Below are positions 13,954-20,622 of a stretch of 20,622 bases of DNA, in pieces. The DNA comes from Arthrobacter sp. (GTDB taxonomy: Bacteria; Actinomycetota; Actinomycetes; Actinomycetales; Micrococcaceae), in contig JAODMS010000065.1 in NCBI GenBank assembly GCA_025464925.1, forward strand, positions 1-20,622. The letters run 5' to 3'. The notes beneath the pieces were generated by a model. It was given only the letters and a program-made list of their open reading frames with translations. It made no database searches and was not told where the DNA came from. Within the stretch, counting starts at the first letter, position 1; each line of letters opens with the position of its first letter. The translations under genes and the position numbers were made by a program.

Positions 13954-13982
13954 ATTATAGGTCCGCAAACCCTTGCGCAAGC
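13954..13982 (-). promoter_or_regulatory. Promoter of lacI-fba
   Basis: On the minus strand a consensus TATAAT (13959-13954) stands 36 bp upstream of the regulator's ATG. The -35 region at suitable distance reads TTGCGC or CTTGCG, inside the LacI operator, so a bound repressor would mask it. Confidence 0.6.
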
Positions 13983-13990
13983 GTTTGCGG
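13963..13990. promoter_or_regulatory. LacI-type operator shared by the divergent promoters
   Basis: A 28-bp palindrome with outer arms CCGCAAAC and GTTTGCGG and a palindromic core CTTGCGCAAG; only one symmetric base pair mismatches. It contains two overlapping 12-bp boxes, GCAAACCCTTGC and GCAAGCGTTTGC, both close to the LacI/GalR consensus GCAAACGTTTGC. It covers the -35 regions of both divergent promoters. Confidence 0.8.
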
Positions 13991-14002
13991 GGACCCTATA
14001 GT
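13973..14002 (+). promoter_or_regulatory. Promoter of the sugar transport operon
   Basis: TTGCGC (13973-13978) and TATAGT (13997-14002) are separated by 18 bp. The -35 lies in the LacI operator. The start codon is 53 bp downstream. Confidence 0.55.
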
Positions 14003-14055
14003 CAGTCACACCGTCGGGCACCGTGCCTGGCAGATGATTGGTCAAAGGAGTCCAA

Positions 14056-15114
14056 ATGTCGTTGGGCAACAACTTCGGGGTCTCGGTCTCGGCAGCACGC
14101 CGCTCCGTGATCGCCAAAACCGCCTTGATGGTCACCGCCGGTTCCCTCACCCTCGCCTTGGCCGGGTGCGGGACCGGAGGCGCTGCCGGTGGCAGCGGAA
14201 CCCAGGGATCGTCCGAGCCGGTCAAGATCGGGTTGGTCACCAAGACCGACACCAATCCCTACTTTGTCAAGCTGCGCGAGGCCGCGAAGGCACAGGCCGA
14301 GAAGAACAATGCCAGCCTCGTTGCGCTGGCCGGGAAGTTCGACGGTGACAACGAAGGCCAGGTCGCTGCGATCGAGAACCTGGTCAGCCAGGGCGTGAAG
14401 GGAATTCTCATCACCCCCAGTTCATCATCGGGCATTCTCTCCGCCATCCAGTCCGCCCGGGATGCCGGAGTCGTTGTCATCGCGCTGGACACGGCCACTG
14501 ATCCCGAAAGCGCCGTGGATGCCACATTCGCCACGGACAACAAGAAAGCCGGGGAGCTTCAAGGAGCCTGGGTCAAGGCCGCCCTCGCCGGCAAGGAGCC
14601 GAAACTTCTCATGCTGGACGGCACCCCGGGAGGCACCGTGGACGCGTTCCGCCATGACGGGTTCCTGCAGGGAATAGGGCTGCAGGAGGGAGACCCCGCG
14701 ATCGCCGGCCAGGAAAACACCAACGGCGACCAGACCAAGGCCCAGACCGCCATGGAAAACCTGTTGCAGCGGGTACCCGACGCCAACGCCGTGTACACAA
14801 TCAACGAACCGGCAGCGGCCGGCGGCTACCAGGCGATCAAGGACGCGGGTAAGGTATCCCAGTTCACGGTCGGGTCCATCGATGGCAGCTGCACCGGCGT
14901 GAAAAACGTCAAGGACGGCCAGTTCGGCGCCACCGTCATGCAGTTCCCGGCCAAGATGGCCACCCAGGGTGTGGACGCGGTGATCAAATTCGCCAAGGAC
15001 GGGACCAAGCCCTCCGGATTCAACGACACCGGGGCTCAACTGATCACCGACAAGCCGGTGACGGGACTGGACTCCAAGGACACTTCCTGGGGTCTTCAGA
15101 ACTGCTGGGGCTAG
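14056..15114 (+). CDS. Sugar ABC transporter substrate-binding lipoprotein (FrcB/RbsB type)
   Basis: A 352-residue protein with a basic N-terminus, a hydrophobic stretch and the lipobox LALAGC with acylated Cys38, so it should be anchored to the outer face of the membrane. A Peripla_BP_4 domain follows, from VKIGLVTKTDTNPYFVKLRE to the end, with LVSQGVKGILITPSSSSG and FATDNKKAGELQGAW typical of ribose/fructose-type binding proteins. The ATG at 14056 follows AAAGGAG six bases upstream; the in-frame GTG at 14038 would lengthen the signal needlessly. As first gene of the operon, and separated from the permease by a strong hairpin, it is probably made in excess. A ketose ligand is inferred from the downstream kinases. 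Confidence 0.92.
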   Translation: MSLGNNFGVSVSAARRSVIAKTALMVTAGSLTLALAGCGTGGAAGGSGTQGSSEPVKIGLVTKTDTNPYFVKLREAAKAQAEKNNASLVALAGKFDGDNEGQVAAIENLVSQGVKGILITPSSSSGILSAIQSARDAGVVVIALDTATDPESAVDATFATDNKKAGELQGAWVKAALAGKEPKLLMLDGTPGGTVDAFRHDGFLQGIGLQEGDPAIAGQENTNGDQTKAQTAMENLLQRVPDANAVYTINEPAAAGGYQAIKDAGKVSQFTVGSIDGSCTGVKNVKDGQFGATVMQFPAKMATQGVDAVIKFAKDGTKPSGFNDTGAQLITDKPVTGLDSKDTSWGLQNCWG

Positions 15115-15125
15115 CCACCATCGAT

Positions 15126-15162
15126 GATTCCGGCGGCGGACCACGATGCCGCCGCCGGAATC
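15126..15162 (+). terminator. Intra-operon hairpin between binding protein and permease genes
   Basis: GATTCCGGCGGCGG (15126-15139) and CCGCCGCCGGAATC (15149-15162) form a perfect 14-bp stem with a 9-base loop, 12 bp after the stop codon, followed by TTTG. Such structures commonly protect the upstream message and partly terminate transcription, giving more binding protein than permease. The stability is evident; the effect is inferred. Confidence 0.7.
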
Positions 15163-15192
15163 TTTGAACCAATACTTAATTAAGGACAACTC

Positions 15193-16185
15193 ATGCCTTC
15201 GTCACCAACGATGCCGGCGCCCCTGGCCAGACCCACGCTCGACGTCAGCCGCATACTGCATCAGCCGCTGCTCGGCCCGCTGGCTGCTCTGATCCTGGCC
15301 GTGATCATCTTCAGCGTGCTTTCCCCGCGGTTCCTCAGCCCGTTCAACGTATCCCTGATCCTTCAGCAGTCCATCGTGGTCGGCATCCTCGCCGTCGGAC
15401 AGACGCTGATTATCCTGACCGCCGGCATCGACCTGTCGATCGGTGCCACCGCTGTGCTCGGATCCATCATGCTGGCCAAGACCGTCGGATCGGGCGGCCC
15501 GGTCCTTGCCCTGGCCGCGACCGTATTGGTCTGCATGGCCGTCGGAGCCATCAACGGCTCCCTGGTCACCGTACTTAAGCTCCCGCCGTTCATCGTCACT
15601 CTCGGAACCTTCACAGCGATATCCGCCGCCACACAGCTTTTCGCGGGATCAACCACCTACCCCGTCCAGCCCGGAGTTCTCACCTTCCTGGGCACCTCCG
15701 TCGGGTCCGGAACAATGAGAACCACCCTCGGCGTCGTCGCGCTCATCCTCGTGTATGCCGTGACGTGGTACGTCCTGACCCAGACAGCCGGTGGAAAACA
15801 CATCTATGCCGTCGGCGGCAACCCGACCGCCGCCCGGCTCGCCGGTATCAAAACCAACCGCACCCTCTTCTCCGCGTACCTTCTCACCGGCCTGATCGCC
15901 GCGATCGCCGCGTGGGCCGCGCTGGGCCGTATCCCCACCGCGGACCCCAATGCGTTCCAGACCGCAAATCTCGACACCATCACCGCTGTCGTCATCGGCG
16001 GCACCAGCCTCTTCGGAGGACGCGGCTCCGTCATCGGCACCTTGATCGGAACCCTGATCGTCGGGGTCCTGCGCAACGGGCTCACCCTCGTCGGAGTCGA
16101 CAATCTTTACCAGAACATCGCAACCGGCGTGCTCGTCATCGTCGCGGTTGCCTTCGACCAATTCGCACGCCGGAGGACCTCATGA
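15193..16185 (+). CDS. Sugar ABC transporter permease (FrcC/RbsC type)
   Basis: A 330-residue membrane protein of the BPD_transp_2 family with 8-10 hydrophobic helices. Family marks: LILTAGIDLSIGATAVLGSI, KLPPFIVTLGTF, the cytoplasmic loop AVGGNPTAARLAGIKTNRTL, which contacts the ATPase, and TAVVIGGTSLFGGRGSVIGT. AAGGA precedes the ATG. Its last codons overlap the ATPase start (ATGA). It would form the membrane channel, probably as a homodimer, since only one permease gene is present. Confidence 0.93.
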   Translation: MPSSPTMPAPLARPTLDVSRILHQPLLGPLAALILAVIIFSVLSPRFLSPFNVSLILQQSIVVGILAVGQTLIILTAGIDLSIGATAVLGSIMLAKTVGSGGPVLALAATVLVCMAVGAINGSLVTVLKLPPFIVTLGTFTAISAATQLFAGSTTYPVQPGVLTFLGTSVGSGTMRTTLGVVALILVYAVTWYVLTQTAGGKHIYAVGGNPTAARLAGIKTNRTLFSAYLLTGLIAAIAAWAALGRIPTADPNAFQTANLDTITAVVIGGTSLFGGRGSVIGTLIGTLIVGVLRNGLTLVGVDNLYQNIATGVLVIVAVAFDQFARRRTS

Positions 16186-16967
16186 CAGACACTCCAGTTA
16201 TCCAAGCCCGCAATCTCGTCAAACGCTACGGAAGCGTCACCGCAATCAACGGGGCCGACTTCGAACTTCGCGAGGCCGAGGTGCTCGCCGTGATCGGTGA
16301 CAACGGGGCCGGTAAATCGAGTCTGATCAAGGCGCTCTCGGGCGCCTTGATCCCGGATTCCGGAGAAATCCTCCTGGACGGACAGCCGGTAAAATTTCGC
16401 ACGACCGTCGACGCACGCCACCACGGCATCGAAACCGTCTACCAGGACCTCGCCGTCATCCCGGCCCTGGACATCGCCAGCAACGTCTACCTCGGCCGCG
16501 AACTGCGCAAAAAAGGATTCCTCGGCACCGTCCTGCGCCAATTGGACAAGGCTGCCATGCGCGAGGACTCCATGAAACATCTCGCGGACCTCAAAATAGG
16601 CATCCGCTCCGCAGTCCAGGCTGTCGAGACGCTCTCCGGCGGCCAACGGCAGGGCGTAGCTGTTGTCCGCGCCGCCGCCTTCGGCAAACGGGTCATCATC
16701 ATGGACGAACCCACCGCGGCCCTGGGAGTCCGGGAATCCGGGATGGTTATCGACCTCATCCGTGAAATCAGGGCCCGGGGCCTGCCGGTCATCCTCATCA
16801 GCCACGACATGCCGCACGTCTTCGAGGTCGCGGACAGGATTCATGTGCACCGGCTCGGCAAACGCGCGGCCGTCATCCGGCCCCAGGACCGGTCCATGTC
16901 CGACGTCGTCGCCCTCATGACGGGTGCCCTGGAACCCACGGAAGAGGAACGCGCGGGTGGTCGCTGA
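16182..16967 (+). CDS. Sugar ABC transporter ATP-binding protein (single-cassette, FrcA type)
   Basis: A 261-residue ATPase with Walker A GDNGAGKSS, Q-loop YQDLAVIPALDIASNVYLGR, signature LSGGQRQGVAVVRA, Walker B VIIMDEP and switch His in LISHDMPHV. It has one nucleotide-binding domain, unlike the double-domain RbsA/XylG proteins; single cassettes are known from the FrcBCA fructose system. The start ATG at 16182 overlaps the permease stop and follows GGAGG. A longer upstream frame only reads through the permease gene. The 3' end overlaps the PfkB gene by 11 bp. Confidence 0.93.
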   Translation: MTDTPVIQARNLVKRYGSVTAINGADFELREAEVLAVIGDNGAGKSSLIKALSGALIPDSGEILLDGQPVKFRTTVDARHHGIETVYQDLAVIPALDIASNVYLGRELRKKGFLGTVLRQLDKAAMREDSMKHLADLKIGIRSAVQAVETLSGGQRQGVAVVRAAAFGKRVIIMDEPTAALGVRESGMVIDLIREIRARGLPVILISHDMPHVFEVADRIHVHRLGKRAAVIRPQDRSMSDVVALMTGALEPTEEERAGGR

Positions 16968-17913
16968 CGATACGAACCACGACCGGCCACGAGGAGTCTT
17001 CGTAGGCCTGTCCACACTTGACATCGTGCACCGGGTGAAAGCCCTGCCCGCGAGCAACATGAAGGCGACCGCCTCCCGGCAGGACATATCTGCAGGCGGA
17101 CCGGCCCTCAACGCCGCCGTCACCTTCACCGCCCTCGGCGGCAAAGCGATCCTGGTCAGCTGCGTGGGCGAAGGCGCAACCGGCCGCCTGGTCCGGGAAG
17201 ACTTGCACGAATGCGGTGTCCGCCTCATCGACCTGGCGCCGCCGGGATTCAGCCTTCCGGTGTCATCAGTGGTCGTGGAAGAACAGTCAGGTGACCGGCA
17301 GATCGTCTCCACCGACGCGGCACTTACCCCGGCGCTGCCGCCGGACGTGCTCAACCAACAGATGCGGAAGGCACTGGACGGCTGCCACGTGGCGCTGTTT
17401 GACGGCCATCACCAGCACCTGGCCCTCCCAATCGCCGAATATCTGGCATCCCACACCAATCCCCCGACGGTCCTTGACGCGGGACGGTGGAAGCCCGGGA
17501 TGCGAGAGCTGATACCGCTGATCTCCGACGTGATCTGTTCGGCAGACTTCCGGCTCCCGGAACAGTCAGCAGACGGCACCCTCATGCAGGAACTCCTCCG
17601 ATCGGGCGCCCGGACGGCCGCCGTTACCAACGGAGGCGGTCCAATCACCTGGGCCACAACCACAGGAAGCGGATCCGTGGCTGCGGAAGAAACCGATGTC
17701 GTAGACTCCCTCGGCGCAGGTGATGTGTTCCACGGAGCCTACGCCTTCGCCCGCTCGGCCGGCCGCCCCGTTCCCGACGACTCGGACGTGTCCGCCCACC
17801 TCGCCTTCGCCGCACACACCGCCGCTCTCAAGTGCGCACACCCCGGCACCCGATCCTGGCTGTCGCAACTGCAAAAGACCATCCGCCCCGAGATCAGAGA
17901 ATCAACCAGATGA
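16957..17913 (+). CDS. PfkB-family carbohydrate kinase
   Basis: A 318-residue ribokinase-like enzyme. The N-terminal signature DISAGGPALNAAVTFTALGG lies at about residues 44-63, and the C-terminal signature DVVDSLGAGDVFHGAYAFAR holds the catalytic base Asp and anion hole (GAGD). The start is taken as GTG at 16957, eight bases after GAGGA and overlapping the ATPase stop; a longer frame from 16924 lies inside that gene. The family phosphorylates sugars such as fructose, fructose 1-phosphate, tagatose 6-phosphate and ribose; the sequence alone does not fix the substrate. With aldolase and a second kinase in the locus, a step to a ketose 1,6-bisphosphate is plausible. Confidence 0.88.
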   Translation: MVADDTNHDRPRGVFVGLSTLDIVHRVKALPASNMKATASRQDISAGGPALNAAVTFTALGGKAILVSCVGEGATGRLVREDLHECGVRLIDLAPPGFSLPVSSVVVEEQSGDRQIVSTDAALTPALPPDVLNQQMRKALDGCHVALFDGHHQHLALPIAEYLASHTNPPTVLDAGRWKPGMRELIPLISDVICSADFRLPEQSADGTLMQELLRSGARTAAVTNGGGPITWATTTGSGSVAAEETDVVDSLGAGDVFHGAYAFARSAGRPVPDDSDVSAHLAFAAHTAALKCAHPGTRSWLSQLQKTIRPEIRESTR

Positions 17914-18554
17914 TGAAAACAACCACCACCTTGCAAGCCCTGACCGAACGGGCACGCCAGCTCGCATCCAGCGGCAGGCGAGAAATGCTCGGCATCGCCG
18001 GCGCCCCCGGCGCCGGAAAATCCACCCTCGCCGCCCAACTGGTCGCTGCGCTGGGAAAGGACCGTGCCGTCCTCGTGCCCATGGACGGCTTCCACCTGGC
18101 CAATATCCTGCTCGTGGAGCGAGGGCTCCGGCAGGTCAAGGGCGCCATCGAAACCTTCGACGACGCAGGGTACGCGAACCTGCTTCATCGGATCAGGAAC
18201 CAGCAGGCGCCGGAAACCATCTACGCGCCCCGTTTCGACCGCGAACTGGAAGAACCCATCGCCGGAGCCATTCCCGTGTCCGCGAGCACGTCTCTTGTCA
18301 TCACGGAAGGCAACTACCTCCTCTCCGATGCCGGCTGGTGGCCGCGGGCCCGGACCTGCCTGACAGAAACCTGGTACCTCGAGCCGAGTGAAGAAACCCG
18401 CCGGCGGCGGCTCATCGATCGCCACATGGCACACGGAAAAAACGAACAAGAAGCACGTCAATGGGCCCTCGGCTCCGACGAACAAAACGCAAGGATGATC
18501 CACGCCACCGCACAGAAAGCCGACAGAACCATCAGGATCGCCTCCGCCCCCTGA
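17910..18554 (+). CDS. P-loop kinase of the uridine kinase/pantothenate kinase-like family (sugar-locus kinase)
   Basis: A 214-residue protein with the P-loop GAPGAGKST (31-39), PMDGFHL just after the second strand, FDDAGYANLLHRI, ITEGNYLL and the lid-like RRRRLIDRHMAHGKNEQEA. It belongs to the 'nucleoside/nucleotide kinase' group near YggC-like proteins, some of which are annotated as fructose-transport-associated kinases because they lie beside FrcBCA-type transporters. The ATG at 17910 overlaps the PfkB stop (ATGATGA); an in-frame ATG at 17913 is equally possible. Its place at the end of the operon suggests it phosphorylates the imported sugar before or after PfkB. The substrate is not evident from sequence. 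Confidence 0.82.
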   Translation: MMKTTTTLQALTERARQLASSGRREMLGIAGAPGAGKSTLAAQLVAALGKDRAVLVPMDGFHLANILLVERGLRQVKGAIETFDDAGYANLLHRIRNQQAPETIYAPRFDRELEEPIAGAIPVSASTSLVITEGNYLLSDAGWWPRARTCLTETWYLEPSEETRRRRLIDRHMAHGKNEQEARQWALGSDEQNARMIHATAQKADRTIRIASAP

Positions 18555-19106
18555 CAGCAGAGCCCCGTTTCCCGCAACGGCACCCTTCGGCCCAAAGCGA
18601 CGTGTGTCCATCGCGGTGAGTCCGCGCCTGGCCCGCGACGCAGCGGGAGCAGTCGAGGCCACCAAGAGGCCGTCCACGACGATCAACCGGCACACCGTCC
18701 ATTCCCGCTGGAGGCGATCTCTCCCTGGCCGGAGGCATCAGTGTCAACGTGACGCTGATCATCTCGCTCGGGCACTGCGCGTGATCGACGCGTTCCAAAC
18801 CGGGCAGCCTGTTCATCGAGATCGAGGATGGACCGGCCACAGCAACGCCGCCGTGGCTTACCCCACTCACCGGGCCGAGGGGATCCAAGCCGCCTGCAAC
18901 ACAGTTGAACCGGGCTATGTCACCGCGTATCCAGAAAACATCCCCGGTGCGGACAACCTGAGCGACTCCGATATTCGCCGACGACGGGCGTTCCTGGCAG
19001 GGCGTCAAGTTCTTTCCCTACGGTCCGGTTGACCGCAGCAAGCGCCGGTACACGCCATCCGCGGGCAGGACCCTCCCCGGTCAAACGCCAGAAGGGGTTC
19101 CTGTTG
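18555..19106. other. Gene-free, probably decayed stretch
   Basis: About 550 bp between the kinase gene and the truncated LacI gene. Frames stay open for up to 142 codons on the plus strand (18604-19032), but I recognise no domain, and coding-looking pieces (for example GISVNVTLIISLG near 18740 and VKFFPYGPVDRSKRRYT near 19005-19055) fall in a different frame interrupted by stops. This suggests a decayed gene. No terminator-like hairpin with a T-run was seen after the kinase. Confidence 0.35.
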
Positions 19107-19915
19107 TCAGGCCGTTTCCCGCTGCACCACCCATCCCGGGGATTCCGGAGCGGAGTCAGGATCCCGGCCCTCAAGGGCGGCCAGTGCATTCCCGGCCCAG
19201 AAGAGGGCTACCTTGTTGAAGTCGAAGCCGATGGTCGTTATTCCGAGCATGGCGATGGGCCGGTCTCCTGTGCCGATGAGGGAGTAGTAGTGGCCGGATG
19301 AGAAATCTATCGATGAAGCGTTTCGGACGAATGCCGCCAGCTCGTCTGTGTGGGCTATCACCCCCGTGACGGGCTCGGCACCGGAAAACCAGCGCTTTTC
19401 GAGGTCATGTACCGCTTCAAGGGCGTATTCCAGTTTCGACTCGCGGAGCGGTGTCAGCCCGTACTCTGCGCAAAACTGCTCCGCCCCCGCGCGTCGGAAG
19501 CTGATGATCTCGCGGGGAACGAAGTGTGCTGGCTGCAGGTACCCCAGCCTGCGGTGGCCGATGTTCCAGAGATGTTCGGCCTGCAGCCGGCTGATCCCGC
19601 TCAGGTACTCATACATGCGGGCGTCGGTGTACGTGATGCCCGCCGCCCGAAGGGCCATTGAGTGCTGGTCCTTTAGCGACCCGAAGACCATCACTATCGC
19701 CGGGCGTACTTCTGTCCACAGGGCCGTCAACGACCTGACGGTGTCGGAGTGGCTGTGGATCACCAGGATGTATCCGCGGTCGGCAAGCAAGCGGTTCAAG
19801 GTTTCCATTCCCGCTGCGAATGTCGGGCCCATGTCCCAGTCCGGCACCAACGCGAGGACCAACTGGTTACGCCCGGAACGCAGTGCCCTTGCAGCGGCGT
19901 GAGGTGTGTAGCCCA
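19107..19915 (-). pseudogene. LacI-family regulator lacking its DNA-binding domain
   Basis: From about 19915 downward the minus strand reads LGYTPHAAARALRSGRNQLV, the hinge region of a LacI protein, followed by a complete-looking sensor domain (LALVPDWDMGPTFAAGMETL through ISRLQAEHLWNIGHRRLGYL, ITTIGFDFNKVA) and a stop at 19107. The helix-turn-helix (first ~50 residues) is missing; upstream the frame crosses into resolvase and IS256 sequence and its nominal start at 20042 is spurious. The regulator was therefore decapitated by a rearrangement near 19915. It is not the regulator of the sugar operon, which has its own intact LacI protein. Confidence 0.75.
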
Positions 19916-20025
19916 ACAGCCAGATCAACAACGCCCGCCGCCTCATCGACGCCGGAGAGCCGGCCACCCACGTCGCCCGGGACCTGGGCATGTCCACCCT
20001 GTACCGGCGCATCGGAGAGCTGGAT
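19912..20025 (+). pseudogene. Serine resolvase, C-terminal HTH fragment
   Basis: The plus-strand frame after TAG (19909-19911) reads INNARRLIDAGEPATHVARD, then LGMSTLYRRIGEL. This is the C-terminal HTH of Tn3-type resolvases (family pattern ARRLIDAGESATQVARDLGM, then SRATLYRR); two residues (RA) are deleted in frame. The catalytic domain is absent. It abuts the broken LacI gene on the opposite strand, and continues to 20229 only as an open frame without homology. Confidence 0.7.
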
Positions 20026-20084
20026 GCCCGGCAATGGATCACCTCCCAGGCCCCTGAGGCCTACCGCGGCCACGTCTGGAACCC

Positions 20085-20183
20085 AGAGCACATGACCGGC
20101 TCGAACGTGCCGGCGCGGTCCCGCGGACCGTCGATGCCCACCGGCCCGGTAGTCTCCGTCAGCACGGTCTTGGACCGGGTCAG
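20085..20183 (-). pseudogene. IS256-family transposase fragment
   Basis: On the minus strand a frame directly after the LLM stop reads LTRSKTVLTETTGPVGIDGP, then RDRAGTFEPVM. This matches the N-terminal segment of IS256/Mutator transposases (pattern G-T-R-S-K-T-V-L-T-E...V-P-R-D-R-D-G-x-F-E-P). Only about 33 residues remain and they lie in a different frame from the LLM gene. A TAG follows at 20061-20063. It is a relic with no activity. Confidence 0.7.
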
Positions 20184-20622
20184 CGCCAGCCGAGCTGCGG
20201 CGCCACATACTCCAAAATCGACTCGATGACGTGGGCGTTGTAGTCGACACCGAGCTGGTTCGGGACCGTGAGCAGCAGGGTGTCTGCCGCGGCGATCGCC
20301 TCGTCCTCGGCCAGCTTCGCGGCCAGCTCGTCCGGGGCACCGGCGTAGGACCGGCCAAAGACCGCGCGCGTTTTCTCGTCAATGTTGCCCACCTGGTCGG
20401 AGCTGCGGCGGTCGCGGCCGAAGTATTGCCAGTCGCGCTCGTCCGTCAGTGCGAAGATGCTGCGGCTGACCGAGACACGCGGCTCCCGCTCGTGCCCCGC
20501 CTCCTTCCAGGCCTGCCGGTACAGGTCGATCTGCTCAGCCTGCTGGACATGGAACGGCTTACCGCTCTCGTCATCCTTGAGCGTGGAGCTCTGCAGGTTC
20601 ATGCCGAGCTTCGCCGCCCAGA
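20180..20622 (-). CDS. LLM-class flavin-dependent oxidoreductase, C-terminal part (runs off the window)
   Basis: The minus-strand frame enters from the window edge with WAAKLGMNLQSSTLKDDESG and continues KPFHVQQAEQIDLYRQAWKE, ASVSRSIFAL-like VSVSRSIFALTDERDWQYFG, AGAPDELAAKLAEDEAIAAA and LLLTVPNQLGVDYNAHVIES to the stop at 20180. This is the C-terminal half of a luciferase-like monooxygenase (family length about 340-380). Such enzymes use reduced flavin and oxygen on varied substrates; the target here is unknown. The internal ATG at 20602 is not the real start, since the homologous frame extends beyond it. An IS256 relic begins at its stop codon, so the last residues may have been altered by the junction. 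Confidence 0.82.
   Translation of the reverse strand, partial: WAAKLGMNLQSSTLKDDESGKPFHVQQAEQIDLYRQAWKEAGHEREPRVSVSRSIFALTDERDWQYFGRDRRSSDQVGNIDEKTRAVFGRSYAGAPDELAAKLAEDEAIAAADTLLLTVPNQLGVDYNAHVIESILEYVAPQLGWR

Noticed and set aside
16107..17354. Minus-strand open frame of 415 codons
   Set aside because: It is antisense to the ABC ATPase and PfkB genes, which show clear motifs in the correct frames; long antisense frames are common in high-GC DNA.
17739..18695. Minus-strand open frame of 318 codons
   Set aside because: Antisense to the two kinase genes, which carry the GAGD and P-loop motifs; no family resemblance of its own.
1..20622. CRISPR arrays, tRNA or rRNA genes, riboswitches
   Set aside because: No regularly spaced long direct repeats, cloverleaf sequences or known riboswitch cores were noticed on reading both strands; a covariance-model search would be needed to be certain.

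Overview
The window comes from a high-GC Gram-positive bacterium, most likely an actinobacterium of the Arthrobacter/Paenarthrobacter type. This rests on GC-rich third positions, GTG starts with tight ATGA-type overlaps, and the protein families present (DUF4913, an Eat-type permease beside a GlnA4-like synthetase, and a fructose-type ABC operon). Assignment is by recognition of motifs and families, not by database search.

Left flank (1-4475) is a graveyard of mobile and plasmid-type DNA. It holds an apparently complete IS110-family element (about 1-1292) with a 5' non-coding stretch where a bridge RNA would lie, then a short gene remnant. A DUF4913 gene on the minus strand is cut by the end of an IS30-type element, whose transposase is itself truncated. 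Next come a small relic ORF, a 50-residue membrane peptide, the first ~37 residues of a serine resolvase, a low-GC HNH-nuclease-like gene, and the DNA-binding half of a tyrosine recombinase. A 60-bp concentric palindrome separates the last two. A phased array of TGCA motifs lies upstream of the recombinase.

Central block 1 (4476-11268) is a divergent regulator/operon pair: a FadR-type GntR repressor on the minus strand, then Eat-family permease, glutamine-synthetase-like gamma-glutamylamide synthetase, class I amidotransferase-type gamma-glutamyl hydrolase, aldehyde dehydrogenase and short-chain dehydrogenase on the plus strand. Together they look like a gamma-glutamylation route for an amino alcohol, ethanolamine being the best guess. 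It resembles the Puu putrescine pathway, but an alcohol dehydrogenase stands where PuuB would be. No EutBC genes are present. I infer end products gamma-glutamylglycine, then glycine plus glutamate.

Central block 2 (11882-18554) is a sugar locus. A LacI regulator and a class II fructose-bisphosphate aldolase are transcribed leftward. A lipoprotein sugar-binding protein, permease, ATPase, PfkB kinase and P-loop kinase are transcribed rightward. Both promoters share one LacI-type 28-bp palindrome. The set suggests uptake of a ketose, two phosphorylations and aldol cleavage.

Right flank (18555-20622) is again decayed: about 550 bp with no recognisable gene, a LacI-type regulator that has lost its DNA-binding domain, the C-terminal HTH of a serine resolvase, an IS256-type transposase fragment, and the 3' part of a flavin-dependent LLM oxidoreductase that runs off the window. 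Two intact catabolic operons lying between broken recombinases suggest an accessory catabolic island or plasmid segment.
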